Shown here: positions 10,270 to 18,919 of the stretch, one piece after another | Layout of the letters: every line of letters begins with the position of its first letter | Numbering within the stretch: the first letter of the stretch is position 1 | Position numbers and translations under genes: made by a program | From: Subsaxibacter sp. CAU 1640 | Lineage (GTDB): Bacteria > Bacteroidota > Bacteroidia > Flavobacteriales > Flavobacteriaceae | Length of the DNA stretch: 64,000 nt | Direction: 5' to 3' | Assembly (NCBI RefSeq): GCF_023156585.1 | Contig: NZ_JALNMI010000005.1 | Span: 310,001-374,000 of the forward strand | The notes under the pieces: model-generated | Told to the model about the DNA's origin: nothing | The model's database searches: none | What the model saw: only the letters and a program-made list of their open reading frames with translations

Positions 10270-11448
10270 ATGTCCAAAACTAACCCAACCAACACGCATA
10301 TATTGATTCCCGATGGTGATAGCACTTGGGCACTTCCAGTTATAAAATGTTTGGCATTTCGTACAGACTATAAAATATTTGTCCTTTCCGCTAAAGAAAA
10401 TACAGCGGCGAAATTTTCAAAGACTACAAGTTATTATAAATACTATCCAAAATCATATGATAACTCTTGGTTAAACATATTGAACCAAGAAATTGAGTCT
10501 AAAAGCATTGATGTTGTGTTGCCAATTGCAGAACCTGAATGTCTATTTCTTATACAAAATAAGCACTTGCTTTCTGATATAGCGAAAGTCATACCTATGG
10601 CCTCGATCGACAACTTTGAAACCGCAATTGATAAAAATAAGCTCGGAATTTTTTGTGAACAACACCAAATTGCGTATCCAAAATCACAGGCTTTTAGCAA
10701 TTCGAAGGACTTTATTTCTAATGGCAATCATCTAACATATCCTTTACTCATAAAACCTTTGCATGACAAAGGCGGAAATGGTATCATTAAATTTGATGAT
10801 AAGACTAAATTTGAAAAATTTATTCATGAGAACTTTAAAAACAACTCTTTTTTTGCTCAAGAATTTGTAGAAGGATATGACATCGATTGTAGTGTTCTCT
10901 GTGACAATGGAAAGGTATTGACACATACTATTCAAAAAGGATTTTTAACGGGTAAAAATCCATACTCACCTTACATTGGGATTGCTTTTTTACAGAATGA
11001 TGAGGTCTTGGAGCTAACAAAAAAACTGATGGAAGCATTGAATTGGTCTGGTGTTGCACATATAGATTTGCGCTATGACAAGAAACGTGGTGAATATAAA
11101 ATTTTGGAAGTAAATGCACGTTTTTGGGGCAGTGTGGAGGCATCAAGAATAGCCAATATAAATTTTCCTGTATTGATTTGTGATTATGTTAGTGGAAAAG
11201 CAATAACTCATCAATCCTATAATCCTATTAGTTATTTGAGATTCAGAGGGCTCATAAAATATATTAGTAAGCATCCATCATACATTTTCTATCTTCGATC
11301 CATTTTAAAATCAACAGAGGCAAAATCGGTTCTAAAAGATCCTTTGCCAACCATTTATAAATTCAGGGAATGGCTTGGGAGAAAATTGTATCGAAAAAAT
11401 TACTTTTTCAGTTCAGTGACATACAATCTGCTCAAGCCATTTTCATAA
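10270..11448 (+). CDS. ATP-grasp domain carboxylate-amine ligase-like protein
   Basis: A 392-residue soluble protein. After an N-terminal pre-ATP-grasp domain (ILIPDGDSTWALPVIKCL), the ATP-grasp fold is visible: YPLLIKPLHDKGGNGI (about 157-172), FFAQEFVEGYDIDCSVLC and the Mg-binding end HIDLRYDKKRGEYKILEVNARFWGSVE. This arrangement resembles carbamoyl-phosphate synthetase large-subunit-like ligases that join a carboxylate to an amine. The substrate is unknown. It lies 11 bases after the nitronate monooxygenase gene, so it is probably co-transcribed. Its 3' end overlaps the convergent gene by 49 bases. Confidence 0.82.
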   Translation: MSKTNPTNTHILIPDGDSTWALPVIKCLAFRTDYKIFVLSAKENTAAKFSKTTSYYKYYPKSYDNSWLNILNQEIESKSIDVVLPIAEPECLFLIQNKHLLSDIAKVIPMASIDNFETAIDKNKLGIFCEQHQIAYPKSQAFSNSKDFISNGNHLTYPLLIKPLHDKGGNGIIKFDDKTKFEKFIHENFKNNSFFAQEFVEGYDIDCSVLCDNGKVLTHTIQKGFLTGKNPYSPYIGIAFLQNDEVLELTKKLMEALNWSGVAHIDLRYDKKRGEYKILEVNARFWGSVEASRIANINFPVLICDYVSGKAITHQSYNPISYLRFRGLIKYISKHPSYIFYLRSILKSTEAKSVLKDPLPTIYKFREWLGRKLYRKNYFFSSVTYNLLKPFS

Positions 11449-12335
11449 CTATTGAATGTCTTAAATAAACCTTCAATATCTACTTTAGAAGCAAAAATTG
11501 GTTTCAGCGCATTTCTTTTACTGGTGAAATACAGTGTATTCGTGGCTTCATCGACGTATGGACAATAATCCATTTTATCAGAATTGATACTTGCGCCCAT
11601 ATTTTCTGAAGGACTCCATTCACCATTTTCAAGCCTTTTACTGATGTACAAATCGCCACTTCCCAAACCATCATTTCTATTGTAACACGTATAAATGATA
11701 TAGGATTCGTCACTGGCTACAAAGGCATTAAACTCATAACCATCAGAATTGATGCCGTCTCCCAATCGTTTAGGTTCGGTATAGGATCCATTAATAAATT
11801 CACTTACATAAATATCATCTTTTTGCTTAAGTTCCGGATTGTCCAATGTGAAGTACAAATTCTTCGAAGCTGTGATAACGGGATAAAACTCATCCATTTT
11901 AGTGTTGATAGATGTTCCCATATTTTTAGGTTCTGACCATTCGGCATCTAATGACGCACGTTCTACATACCAAATATCAAAATCCTTGACCTCATTTGAA
12001 GTTTGATCTAAAGGTCTATTTGAAACAAAATAAAGTGTCAATCCATCATTCGAAAAAAATGGTTCCAAATCAAAATATCGCCCAGAAAATGGAAGCACTT
12101 CTGGATTGCTCCATTCATTGCTCACTTTTTTTACACTTACAAGTGCCGAAATATCACCCATAGGACTTTGCGCTGAAAATATAACTTCATCATTTTTTGC
12201 CGTCAATGCAAGGTCTCTTACATTTGGAAATTTGGACACTATATCCTCCAAAAAGGGTTGTACTATTTTCTCTGTGTGTTGAGAGAATAAGTGTAAACTT
12301 GAAGTGATAAGTAGAAAAAGTATTGCATGCTTCAT
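11400..12335 (-). CDS. exported PD40/WD40-like beta-propeller protein
   Basis: A 311-residue exported protein. I start it at 12335 (MKHAILFLLITSSLHLFSQ, a signal peptide); an in-frame start 10 codons upstream would put basic residues in front of it and is less likely. The body holds repeated PD40 blades of the type DLEPFFSNDGLTLYFVSNRP, MDEFYPVITASKNLYFTLDN, YEFNAFVASDESYIIYT and DYCPYVDEATNTLYFTSKR. Such proteins are usually periplasmic or outer-membrane-associated and are found beside OmpA- or TolB-like proteins; no partner is visible here. The stop lies inside the end of the ATP-grasp gene on the other strand. Confidence 0.8.
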   Translation of the reverse strand: MKHAILFLLITSSLHLFSQHTEKIVQPFLEDIVSKFPNVRDLALTAKNDEVIFSAQSPMGDISALVSVKKVSNEWSNPEVLPFSGRYFDLEPFFSNDGLTLYFVSNRPLDQTSNEVKDFDIWYVERASLDAEWSEPKNMGTSINTKMDEFYPVITASKNLYFTLDNPELKQKDDIYVSEFINGSYTEPKRLGDGINSDGYEFNAFVASDESYIIYTCYNRNDGLGSGDLYISKRLENGEWSPSENMGASINSDKMDYCPYVDEATNTLYFTSKRNALKPIFASKVDIEGLFKTFNSYENGLSRLYVTELKK

Positions 12336-12413
12336 AGGTTGGTTTTTAAGCAATTTACGAAACACTTGAAGTTATGATTTTTAAAATTTTGTTAATTTAA
12401 ATTTTTGCCAAAC

Positions 12414-12438
12414 AAAAAGGGGAACAAGTCCCCTTTTT
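12414..12438. terminator. orphan intrinsic terminator in a divergent spacer
   Basis: The 10-bp stem AAAAAGGGGA / TCCCCTTTTT has a 5-base loop and T-runs on both strands. It lies upstream of both flanking genes, so it does not end either of them. It could end an unannotated transcript from either side. Confidence 0.65.
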
Positions 12439-12709
12439 TAGTTTGAAACGTTTTAACAACAAATTTTCAAATCCCTCTAAAATAATAGCTAAAATGTTTC
12501 TAAATAATCCAAGTAATTGCATTGAAAACCATCAAAGCAATCCATTCTATGGATTATCTATTGTAAAAATAAGATTTTGAATCGTTCATTCAGGATTTAA
12601 ATGGGTTGACTTATTAACAAATGAAGAATATAAGATTTTAATATTCAATAAATTGTGTTGATGCCAAATAAAATTTTGATGGACTATATTAAATAGAATT
12701 CGAATGAAC

Positions 12710-12717
12710 TACCTTTG
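12710..12717 (+). promoter_or_regulatory. candidate -7 element of the MATE gene
   Basis: TACCTTTG is an exact TAnnTTTG match 20 bases before the GTG start. A short hairpin (CCTCT at 12720-12724, AGAGG at 12731-12735) lies in the leader right up to the start codon. Confidence 0.55.
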
Positions 12718-12737
12718 CACCTCTCAAAATAGAGGTT

Positions 12738-14114
12738 GTGATTTTAGCTGACTATACCAAGGAATTCAAATATAATTTAAGACTTGCCACACCTGTTATG
12801 TTGGGTATGTTAGGTCATACCTTTGTGGGTCTTATCGACAATATTATGGTCGGTCAGCTGGGTTCGGCGGAACTGGCTGCCGTATCGCTAGGCAACAGTT
12901 TCATTTTCATTGCGATGTCTCTTGGTATTGGGTTTTCTACTGCACTTACGCCATTAATCGCCGAAGCAGATTCTGAGGGTAATTTTGAAAAAGGCAAGTC
13001 AAGTTTTAAACACGGTTTGTTTTTATGCGGTGTGTTGAGTGTGCTTCTGTTTTTGACGTTGTTATTGGCGAAACCTTTGATGCATGTTATGGACCAGCCG
13101 GAAGAAGTTGTAAAGCTTGCCATTCCATATTTGGATTTGGTAGGATTATCTCTAATTCCGTTAATTATATTTCAGGCGTTCAAACAGTTTAGTGATGGCT
13201 TATCTCTAGTGAAATATCCCATGTATGCGACTATAATTGCGAACGTTCTCAATGTATTTTTTAACTATGTTTTGATTTTTGGAAAATTGGGATTTCCGGA
13301 AATGGGAATTGTAGGCGCAGCATTGGGAACTTTATTATCGCGTTTTGCCATGCTGTTGTTTCTGTGGTGGCTTTTAAAAATCAAATCGAAATCCAAATTT
13401 TATGTGACCAATGTCAAATTGTTTTCACTAAATACCGAAATGCTTAAAAAAGTGCTCAATCTTGGTTTCCCAAGTGCAATGCAAATGTTTTTTGAGGTGG
13501 CAATTTTTACCGCTGCCATTTGGCTGAGTGGAACACTTGGAAAAAATCCACAAGCGGCAAATCAAATCGCCCTGAATTTATCTTCAATGACTTTTATGGT
13601 TGCGACAGGTTTAAGTGTAGCTGCCATGATACGTGTTGGTAATCAAAAAGGTCTTCAGAACTATATAGAATTGCGCAGAATCGCAATGTCCATTTTCTTA
13701 CTGGGTTTCATTTTCGCGTTTATTTTCGCTTTGATGTTTTTGGCATTGCACAATATTTTTCCGAAGATTTATGTGAATCTAGATGACCCAATGAACGCCA
13801 TTGACAACGCTGAAGTGGTGAGTATTGCGGCAACCTTATTGATTGCTGCCGCGGTGTTTCAAATTAGTGACAGTTTGCAAGTGGTCGCTTTAGGAGCACT
13901 GCGTGGGCTTCAAGATGTTAAAATCCCGACAATCATCACTTTCATTTCATATTGGGCCATAGGATTTCCTATTAGCTATTATTTTGGTAAAGAAGATACT
14001 TTAGGGAGTTTAGGTATTTGGTTGGGTTTATTGGCAGGCTTAACAAGTGCTGCAATATTATTGTATATTAGGTTTAATTATTTGACGAAAAAATTAATTT
14101 TGAACAATCAATAG
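12738..14114 (+). CDS. MATE family multidrug/Na+ (H+) antiporter, NorM-like
   Basis: A 458-residue inner-membrane exporter with about 12 transmembrane helices in two MatE halves. The halves start TPVMLGMLGHTFVGLIDNIMVGQLGSAE and NLGFPSAMQMFFEVAIFTAAIWLSG. The family exports cationic drugs and other organic molecules by cation antiport; the substrate here is unknown. The start is a GTG (12738): no in-frame ATG lies before the conserved helix 1, and MILADYTKEF fits the usual N-terminus. A small protein gene and a PAP2 gene follow with 6 and -1 base spacing, suggesting one transcript. Confidence 0.9.
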   Translation: MILADYTKEFKYNLRLATPVMLGMLGHTFVGLIDNIMVGQLGSAELAAVSLGNSFIFIAMSLGIGFSTALTPLIAEADSEGNFEKGKSSFKHGLFLCGVLSVLLFLTLLLAKPLMHVMDQPEEVVKLAIPYLDLVGLSLIPLIIFQAFKQFSDGLSLVKYPMYATIIANVLNVFFNYVLIFGKLGFPEMGIVGAALGTLLSRFAMLLFLWWLLKIKSKSKFYVTNVKLFSLNTEMLKKVLNLGFPSAMQMFFEVAIFTAAIWLSGTLGKNPQAANQIALNLSSMTFMVATGLSVAAMIRVGNQKGLQNYIELRRIAMSIFLLGFIFAFIFALMFLALHNIFPKIYVNLDDPMNAIDNAEVVSIAATLLIAAAVFQISDSLQVVALGALRGLQDVKIPTIITFISYWAIGFPISYYFGKEDTLGSLGIWLGLLAGLTSAAILLYIRFNYLTKKLILNNQ

Positions 14115-14120
14115 AATACA

Positions 14121-14348
14121 ATGGAACTACCAAAATTTATATTAGGCGATAACACCGATTTTCCAGATGCGGTTTACATTATACATACCGATTTTCCTCG
14201 ATTTATATTGAATTTGGAAAATGACGAGGTAGAATGGTTGGAAGAATTTGATGAACATGATGAAAAAGAAATTGCATCAGAAACAGAAAACCTAATCCAG
14301 CAAGCAACGGATTTCTACGATAGAGAAATTGCAAGATATAATGAATAA
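14121..14348 (+). CDS. small conserved acidic protein, function unknown
   Basis: A 75-residue acidic, soluble protein (MELPKFILGDNTDFPDAVYI...) with no signal peptide and no domain I can name. I have an impression of similar small proteins in other flavobacterial genomes, often in this context. It is probably expressed in the MATE operon: it begins 6 bases after the MATE stop, and its own TAA overlaps the next ATG (TAATG). Confidence 0.7.
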   Translation: MELPKFILGDNTDFPDAVYIIHTDFPRFILNLENDEVEWLEEFDEHDEKEIASETENLIQQATDFYDREIARYNE

Positions 14349-14923
14349 TGATTGACCAAATCCTACAATACGATACAGATCTTTTTATATATCTAAACAG
14401 TCTGGGAACCGAAACTTGGGACCCATTTTGGTTGGCTTACACTTCAAAATGGAACTGGATTCCTTTTTATGCATTGCTGCTTTATTTAATATTTAGACAA
14501 ATTGGCAAAAAACCAATGGTGGTAACGATAGTTGTGGTCGCTTTGATGGTTTTGGTGACAGACCAAGTGACTAATTTATTCAAGCATGGATTTCAGCGGA
14601 TGCGTCCATGTCACCTTGCCGAATTGATTGATGGCATGCGATTGGTGAGAGATGGTTGTGGAGGTCGTTATGGTTTCTTTTCTGGCCATGCATCCAATAC
14701 CATGGCTGCTGCCATTTTTATTGGAATGACCTTAAAAAACAGATTTAAATATTTAATCTATATTTTGATTTTCTGGGCATTTTTGATGGCATACAGTCGT
14801 GTTTACATAGGTGTTCACTACCCATTGGATATCGTCATAGGGATGAGTTTTGGTGCCATTTCTGGATACACTTTTTACAGGCTGAATCTATATCTGATCC
14901 AAAGGTTTTTTAGCGTTGTGTAA
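14348..14923 (+). CDS. PAP2 superfamily membrane phosphatase
   Basis: A 191-residue membrane phosphatase with about 5-6 helices. The three catalytic motifs of the family are visible: motif 1 KHGFQRMRPC, motif 2 YGFFSGHASN, and motif 3 SRVYIGVHYPLDIVIG (Arg, His and Asp present). Likely substrates are undecaprenyl pyrophosphate or a lipid phosphate; the sequence does not decide. Its ATG overlaps the preceding stop by one base. The 3' end overlaps the convergent GT39 gene by 14 bases. The lipid-linked sugar operon on the other strand makes a lipid-carrier role plausible, but this is inference. Confidence 0.88.
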   Translation: MIDQILQYDTDLFIYLNSLGTETWDPFWLAYTSKWNWIPFYALLLYLIFRQIGKKPMVVTIVVVALMVLVTDQVTNLFKHGFQRMRPCHLAELIDGMRLVRDGCGGRYGFFSGHASNTMAAAIFIGMTLKNRFKYLIYILIFWAFLMAYSRVYIGVHYPLDIVIGMSFGAISGYTFYRLNLYLIQRFFSVV

Positions 14924-16532
14924 GAATGTAATAATCGTTGATCAATCGACTGTTGTGACGTTTTGAATCTTTTGGGACCGTATTTAGATCAAAGGTGTCC
15001 ACTTTTTTAATGGTGTAATTGCTTTCAATAAGTTTCCAATCTTTCTCGCTGATATCATAAGCCAATATTCCAAATTTTGATTCATCAGGAAACTCGTAAT
15101 TCCCATCTTTAAATTTTATCTCTGGAATTGTCTTGCCATAGTGCCAAATCATCTCTGGCGATACATTGCTAAAGCCATAAATTTTTAGTCCGTCTTTTTC
15201 TAAATTATTGATAGGATTATTTTGAATACCTATGATGGGTTTCAATAGAGGTAAACCAAACATGAATGTAATTACGAAGAACCCAATAGTCAATAAAAAT
15301 ACAGCTTGCATATTTTTTTTCTTCAATTGAAGAATTATCAGGACACCAATACTCAACATCAATATAGATGACAATATGAAGAGTGCCCAACGGCCTTCCA
15401 GCTGTTCGCCAAGGATGATATAAATCGCAACAGGAAACCCAATTGCAATCAATCCAATCAAACCAAAATTAAAATATACAGGAATGGTTTCGCGTTTGTC
15501 CTTTAAGTCTTTGAATCGTCTGAAGAGATATTCAATATAAAACCCAATAGTGATAGCTAAGGGAATTAAAACAGGCATTAAATACCTCGATTTTTTCTCC
15601 GGAACCAATGATAGTAAAACTACAGCAACTATCGTCCATAGAAGACTAAATCTGTATGCTTTCAAGTTTGAAACTCTACTTTTTAAATAAGGATAAAGCA
15701 AACTTATAAACGCAGGAATGGTCCAAAGACCGCTTTGCGTAAAAAAGCTCCAATAATAATAAAACGGCTTTATGTTGTAGTTGCTCCAGTTGTTGGTTTC
15801 GCGCGTGGCAATTGCTTCAAATGTATGTGGATCGTTTAATCTTACATATACAAACCACCAACCGCCAACAATCAAAACAATCACAAGACAGATCATTGAT
15901 GGAAAAACTTTTTGTTTAAAACCTTTAAATCGATAAGTAAATCCGTAGGCGAGAAGGAATGGCAACATCAAGGCATACATGGAGATGGGACCTTTGCACA
16001 AAAAGGAACAACCTATGAAAATACCAGCTAGCAAAGCATGTTTCCAATATTGTTTTTGCTTTTCAAACAGTTGAAATAAATGATAGATGCCAACTAACAT
16101 AAATCCGTGAGTGAAAATATCCCAAGGCGCTTCAAGCGTAATCCCAATGACGTAGAATGAGGTGATAGCAATCAAAGCATTAATATAGCTATGTTTGGAA
16201 TCACCAAGTATTTTTTTCGAAAGTAAGAAGGTGAAAACGCCTATCAAAGCCACAAATAGTATGGCTGGAAATCGCAAAGCAATAAGGCTTTTCAATCCGA
16301 AAAGCAAACCAAAAAATGCCGTAAGCCATGTTGGTAATGGCGGCTTTTCGTAACGTGCTTCACCATTCATGGTGGTCATAAGCCAATTGCCGTCAACAAT
16401 CATTTCTCTCGCAGTCACAAAATTTCTAGCTTCCATAATACTCACCGGAATGATGTCAACGCTGAAAGCCAACATCAAAATGGTAATCAGTACTATCGAA
16501 ATGATAGGTTTAGATTGGAGAACCTTTAGCAT
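14910..16532 (-). CDS. ArnT-like GT39 membrane glycosyltransferase
   Basis: A 540-residue polytopic membrane protein of the GT-C fold. The first periplasmic loop carries the family signature MEARNFVTAREMIVDGNW...YEKPPLPTW, close to the acidic catalytic region of ArnT and protein mannosyltransferases. About 11-12 helices follow, then a C-terminal soluble domain. Family members move a sugar from an undecaprenyl-phosphate carrier to lipid A or protein. It is the last gene of a tight three-gene operon; its start overlaps the LAB_N gene by 23 bases. The transferred sugar and acceptor are unknown. Confidence 0.85.
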   Translation of the reverse strand: MLKVLQSKPIISIVLITILMLAFSVDIIPVSIMEARNFVTAREMIVDGNWLMTTMNGEARYEKPPLPTWLTAFFGLLFGLKSLIALRFPAILFVALIGVFTFLLSKKILGDSKHSYINALIAITSFYVIGITLEAPWDIFTHGFMLVGIYHLFQLFEKQKQYWKHALLAGIFIGCSFLCKGPISMYALMLPFLLAYGFTYRFKGFKQKVFPSMICLVIVLIVGGWWFVYVRLNDPHTFEAIATRETNNWSNYNIKPFYYYWSFFTQSGLWTIPAFISLLYPYLKSRVSNLKAYRFSLLWTIVAVVLLSLVPEKKSRYLMPVLIPLAITIGFYIEYLFRRFKDLKDKRETIPVYFNFGLIGLIAIGFPVAIYIILGEQLEGRWALFILSSILMLSIGVLIILQLKKKNMQAVFLLTIGFFVITFMFGLPLLKPIIGIQNNPINNLEKDGLKIYGFSNVSPEMIWHYGKTIPEIKFKDGNYEFPDESKFGILAYDISEKDWKLIESNYTIKKVDTFDLNTVPKDSKRHNSRLINDYYILTQR

Positions 16533-17148
16533 TGTTTTTGTGAATTAAGAAAAGATTTCTGGTATAAATCATAGTTCCAAGGCCATGACCTACAAACAAA
16601 ACAGGGTCTTTTCTGAAGATGGCATAGGTCAATATCAAAAGTGCTCCTACCAAGCTCAAAAGCCAGAATCCAAATGGTAAAGCCGACACTTTTTTGTGTT
16701 CGGAATAAAGCCATTGATAGACAAATCGAAAGGTGAAAATAACTTGTGATACAATCCCTAAAACCAATAGCCACAAAGGAATGTCTTCATTCTTGAAAAG
16801 GATGTTGACGTCAATTTTATTGTTGTTAAAGTAATAAACCACGATAAGCGAAGGTACCAAAAGCAAAATCCATTGAACAAAGCCTGGGATTTTACGCCAT
16901 TCTCCTTGCAACTGTAAATTTCTTATATAGATAAAGTAGGTAAGTGCCTGCCCAAGCATGATGGCAAAATCTTGTCTTAAATAGCCGTAAATGAACAACA
17001 AAAACGATGCAACAAGACTCAAGGTCCAAAATGTTGTAGGTGTGATGACTTTTTGTTGCTTTTCAGAAGCAATCCATTGAATCACCAGCCTTGATGAAAA
17101 TAGCAGTTGTGCAATAAAACCTACAGAATAAATCAACCAATGACTCAT
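16510..17148 (-). CDS. LAB_N (lipid-A-disaccharide synthase N-terminal domain) tandem membrane protein
   Basis: A 212-residue membrane protein built from two similar halves of about 75 residues. Compare SVGFIAQLLFSSRLVIQWIASEKQQ with GIVSQVIFTFRFVYQWLYSEHKK, and LVASFLLFIYGYLRQDFAIMLGQ with LVGALLILTYAIFRKDPVLFVGH. This is the LAB_N domain, named after the membrane segment of some LpxB proteins but found alone beside lipid-sugar glycosyltransferases. The internal duplication resembles small flippase-type transporters, so flipping of the lipid-linked sugar is plausible (inference). It overlaps its upstream neighbour by 4 bases and its downstream neighbour by 23. Confidence 0.85.
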   Translation of the reverse strand: MSHWLIYSVGFIAQLLFSSRLVIQWIASEKQQKVITPTTFWTLSLVASFLLFIYGYLRQDFAIMLGQALTYFIYIRNLQLQGEWRKIPGFVQWILLLVPSLIVVYYFNNNKIDVNILFKNEDIPLWLLVLGIVSQVIFTFRFVYQWLYSEHKKVSALPFGFWLLSLVGALLILTYAIFRKDPVLFVGHGLGTMIYTRNLFLIHKNNAKGSPI

Positions 17149-17861
17149 AAGTGCTTCTTGCTAACGGTGTAATTAATATATTTTTTCTTCATCCACAAAT
17201 ACGCAAAGCAGTCCATCAAGGGGCCTAATAAGCGATTCCAAAGCCCGAAGTTGGCCTTTCCAGCTATTCTCGGGAAATGTCGCACAGGAACTTGTATGAT
17301 TTTGCCTTCCTGCAGGAGGATCATTGCTGGCAAAAACCTGTGCAGCCCTTTAAACATCGGGATACGTTTTGCATAATCAGATTTTATGACTTTTAAAGGA
17401 CAACCTGTATCATCCATACCATCTTTAGTGAAAGCACGTCTGATGCCATTGGCTATTTTTGAAGACATATTTTTAACAAATGAATCTTTTCGGTTAGACC
17501 TTACGCCTGTCACCAAATCATAGTCTCCAATATAATCCAACAAAATATTGAAATCTTCTGGAGTCGTTTGTAAATCAGAATCAATATAACCTACCAATTC
17601 AGTATCTACATAATCAAAACCAGCTTTAATGGCTGCACTCAAACCTCTATTATGTTCAAAACAGATAAATGTAAAAGCTTCGTTTCGTTCACAAATAGCT
17701 TCAATAAGTGCTTGGCTCTTGTCTTTAGAGCCATCATTCACAAATAGAATTTTTGTAGGAACTTTTGCAATAGATGTGTAGTGTAAGAGTTCTTTTTCAA
17801 CACGTTCCAGATTATCTTCTTCGTTATAAACTGGCACTATGATAGTGAACTTATAATTCAT
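17145..17861 (-). CDS. ArnC/DPM1-like GT2 polyprenyl-phosphate glycosyltransferase
   Basis: A 238-residue GT2 enzyme, starting MNYKFTIIVPVYNEEDNLE, with the Asp motif ILFVNDGSKDKSQ, the catalytic-like DSDLQTTPEDF segment and CPLKVIKSDYAKRIPMF. It resembles dolichyl/undecaprenyl-phosphate sugar transferases but lacks a long C-terminal membrane region. I start it at 17861: the longer open frame to 17894 would run into the promoter (-7 box at 17882-17889). It is first in the GT2-LAB_N-GT39 operon. By analogy with Arn and Francisella Flm systems, it probably charges the carrier that the GT39 enzyme uses. Confidence 0.85.
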   Translation of the reverse strand: MNYKFTIIVPVYNEEDNLERVEKELLHYTSIAKVPTKILFVNDGSKDKSQALIEAICERNEAFTFICFEHNRGLSAAIKAGFDYVDTELVGYIDSDLQTTPEDFNILLDYIGDYDLVTGVRSNRKDSFVKNMSSKIANGIRRAFTKDGMDDTGCPLKVIKSDYAKRIPMFKGLHRFLPAMILLQEGKIIQVPVRHFPRIAGKANFGLWNRLLGPLMDCFAYLWMKKKYINYTVSKKHL

Positions 17862-17881
17862 TTGGCAAAAGTTAGGTCGTA

Positions 17882-17889
17882 CAAAAATA
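17882..17889 (-). promoter_or_regulatory. -7 element of the GT2-LAB_N-GT39 operon
   Basis: On the minus strand the sequence reads TATTTTTG, an exact TAnnTTTG. Start codon 17861 lies about 14 bases after the predicted start site. The box overlaps the longer open frame and therefore decides the start of the GT2 gene. Confidence 0.55.
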
Positions 17890-17977
17890 TTCAATTTTAG
17901 GTTAAAGGATTAATAATGGCCATATATTATGTAAAAAAGATGTTAACTTGCATATTATTTCGCATTAAAATTTTTCC

Positions 17978-18919
17978 ATGAAGATATTAGTTACAGGGGC
18001 GGCAGGTTTTATTGGTTCACATACAGCCGAATGCTTACAGAATCTAGGTCATCAAGTCATTGGAGTGGATAATTTCTGCCCTTATTACAGCGTCGAATTA
18101 AAACGCCTGAATGCAAACGCATTGTCAGATGTAGGTGTAAAGATCATTGAAAAAGATTTACGAGATTCAGATTTATATGATACCCTGCCGTTAGATATTG
18201 AGTATATTTTTCATTTTGCGGCACAGCCTGGTATCTCATCTACTTCTACATTTGAAGATTACTTTAGCAATAACATTATAGCTACAAAGAATCTAGTGGA
18301 TTATGCTCTAAATTGCAAAGAACTCAAGCTGTTTGTAAATATTGGAACTTCTTCGATTTATGGTTTAGAAGCCACCTATCCAGAAAGTTTTGCTCCAAAA
18401 CCTGCTTCGTTTTATGGAGTTACAAAATTAGCCGCTGAGCAATTGGTGCTTCAGAAGAGTAGGGAAGAGCAGTTTAAAGCCTGTTCGTTACGTTTATATT
18501 CCGTTATTGGGCCAAGAGAGCGCCCGGAAAAAATGTATACGAAGTTGATTGATTTAGGTTTAAAAGATGAAGCATTTCCGCTTTATGAAGGAAGTGATAC
18601 ACATTTAAGAAGCTTTACGTACGTTGGAGATATAGTAGATGGTGTGGTAAGTGTCATTGGAAATGAAGATAAGGTCAATGGTGAAATTTTTAATTTGGGA
18701 ACAGAAGTTGAGCATACAACCCAAGAAGGAATTGAAGCTGTAGAGCAGGTATTGGGTAAAAAGATTAAATTGAATGTTATACCTAAACGTGCTGGCGATC
18801 AATTACGAACCAAAGCAAATATTGACAAAGCACGTCGTCTATTGAATTACAATCCTCAAACCACTTTGTTGGAATCTGTGAAATCGCAGGTAGATTGGTT
18901 TAAGGCTAATTTCTTATAA
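17978..18919 (+). CDS. NAD-dependent sugar epimerase/dehydratase (extended SDR)
   Basis: A 313-residue cytosolic enzyme that interconverts nucleotide sugars. The N-terminus [15 protein letters not shown] gives the NAD-binding GxxGxxG (Gly7, Gly10, Gly13). The catalytic YxxxK is Tyr146/Lys150 in [13 protein letters not shown], with the helper Ser/Thr in NIGTSSIYG. The loop after strand 2 ([14 protein letters not shown]) resembles UDP-glucuronate 4-epimerases, but the substrate cannot be fixed from sequence. It is divergent from the lipid-sugar operon, which may consume its product (inference). It overlaps meaB tail-to-tail by 6 bases. Confidence 0.85.
   Translation: MKILVTGAAGFIGSHTAECLQNLGHQVIGVDNFCPYYSVELKRLNANALSDVGVKIIEKDLRDSDLYDTLPLDIEYIFHFAAQPGISSTSTFEDYFSNNIIATKNLVDYALNCKELKLFVNIGTSSIYGLEATYPESFAPKPASFYGVTKLAAEQLVLQKSREEQFKACSLRLYSVIGPRERPEKMYTKLIDLGLKDEAFPLYEGSDTHLRSFTYVGDIVDGVVSVIGNEDKVNGEIFNLGTEVEHTTQEGIEAVEQVLGKKIKLNVIPKRAGDQLRTKANIDKARRLLNYNPQTTLLESVKSQVDWFKANFL

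Larger units (their letters stand above)
12336..12737. other. 402-bp gene-free divergent region
   Basis: AT-rich spacer between the PD40 gene (minus) and the MATE gene (plus). It holds an orphan terminator-like hairpin at 12414-12438, a smaller hairpin at 12539-12555 (AATCCAT / ATGGATT with a 3-base loop), the MATE -7 box at 12710-12717 and a CCTCT/AGAGG hairpin at 12720-12735. I see no convincing ORF. A small RNA ending at the terminator is possible but not shown. Confidence 0.6.
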
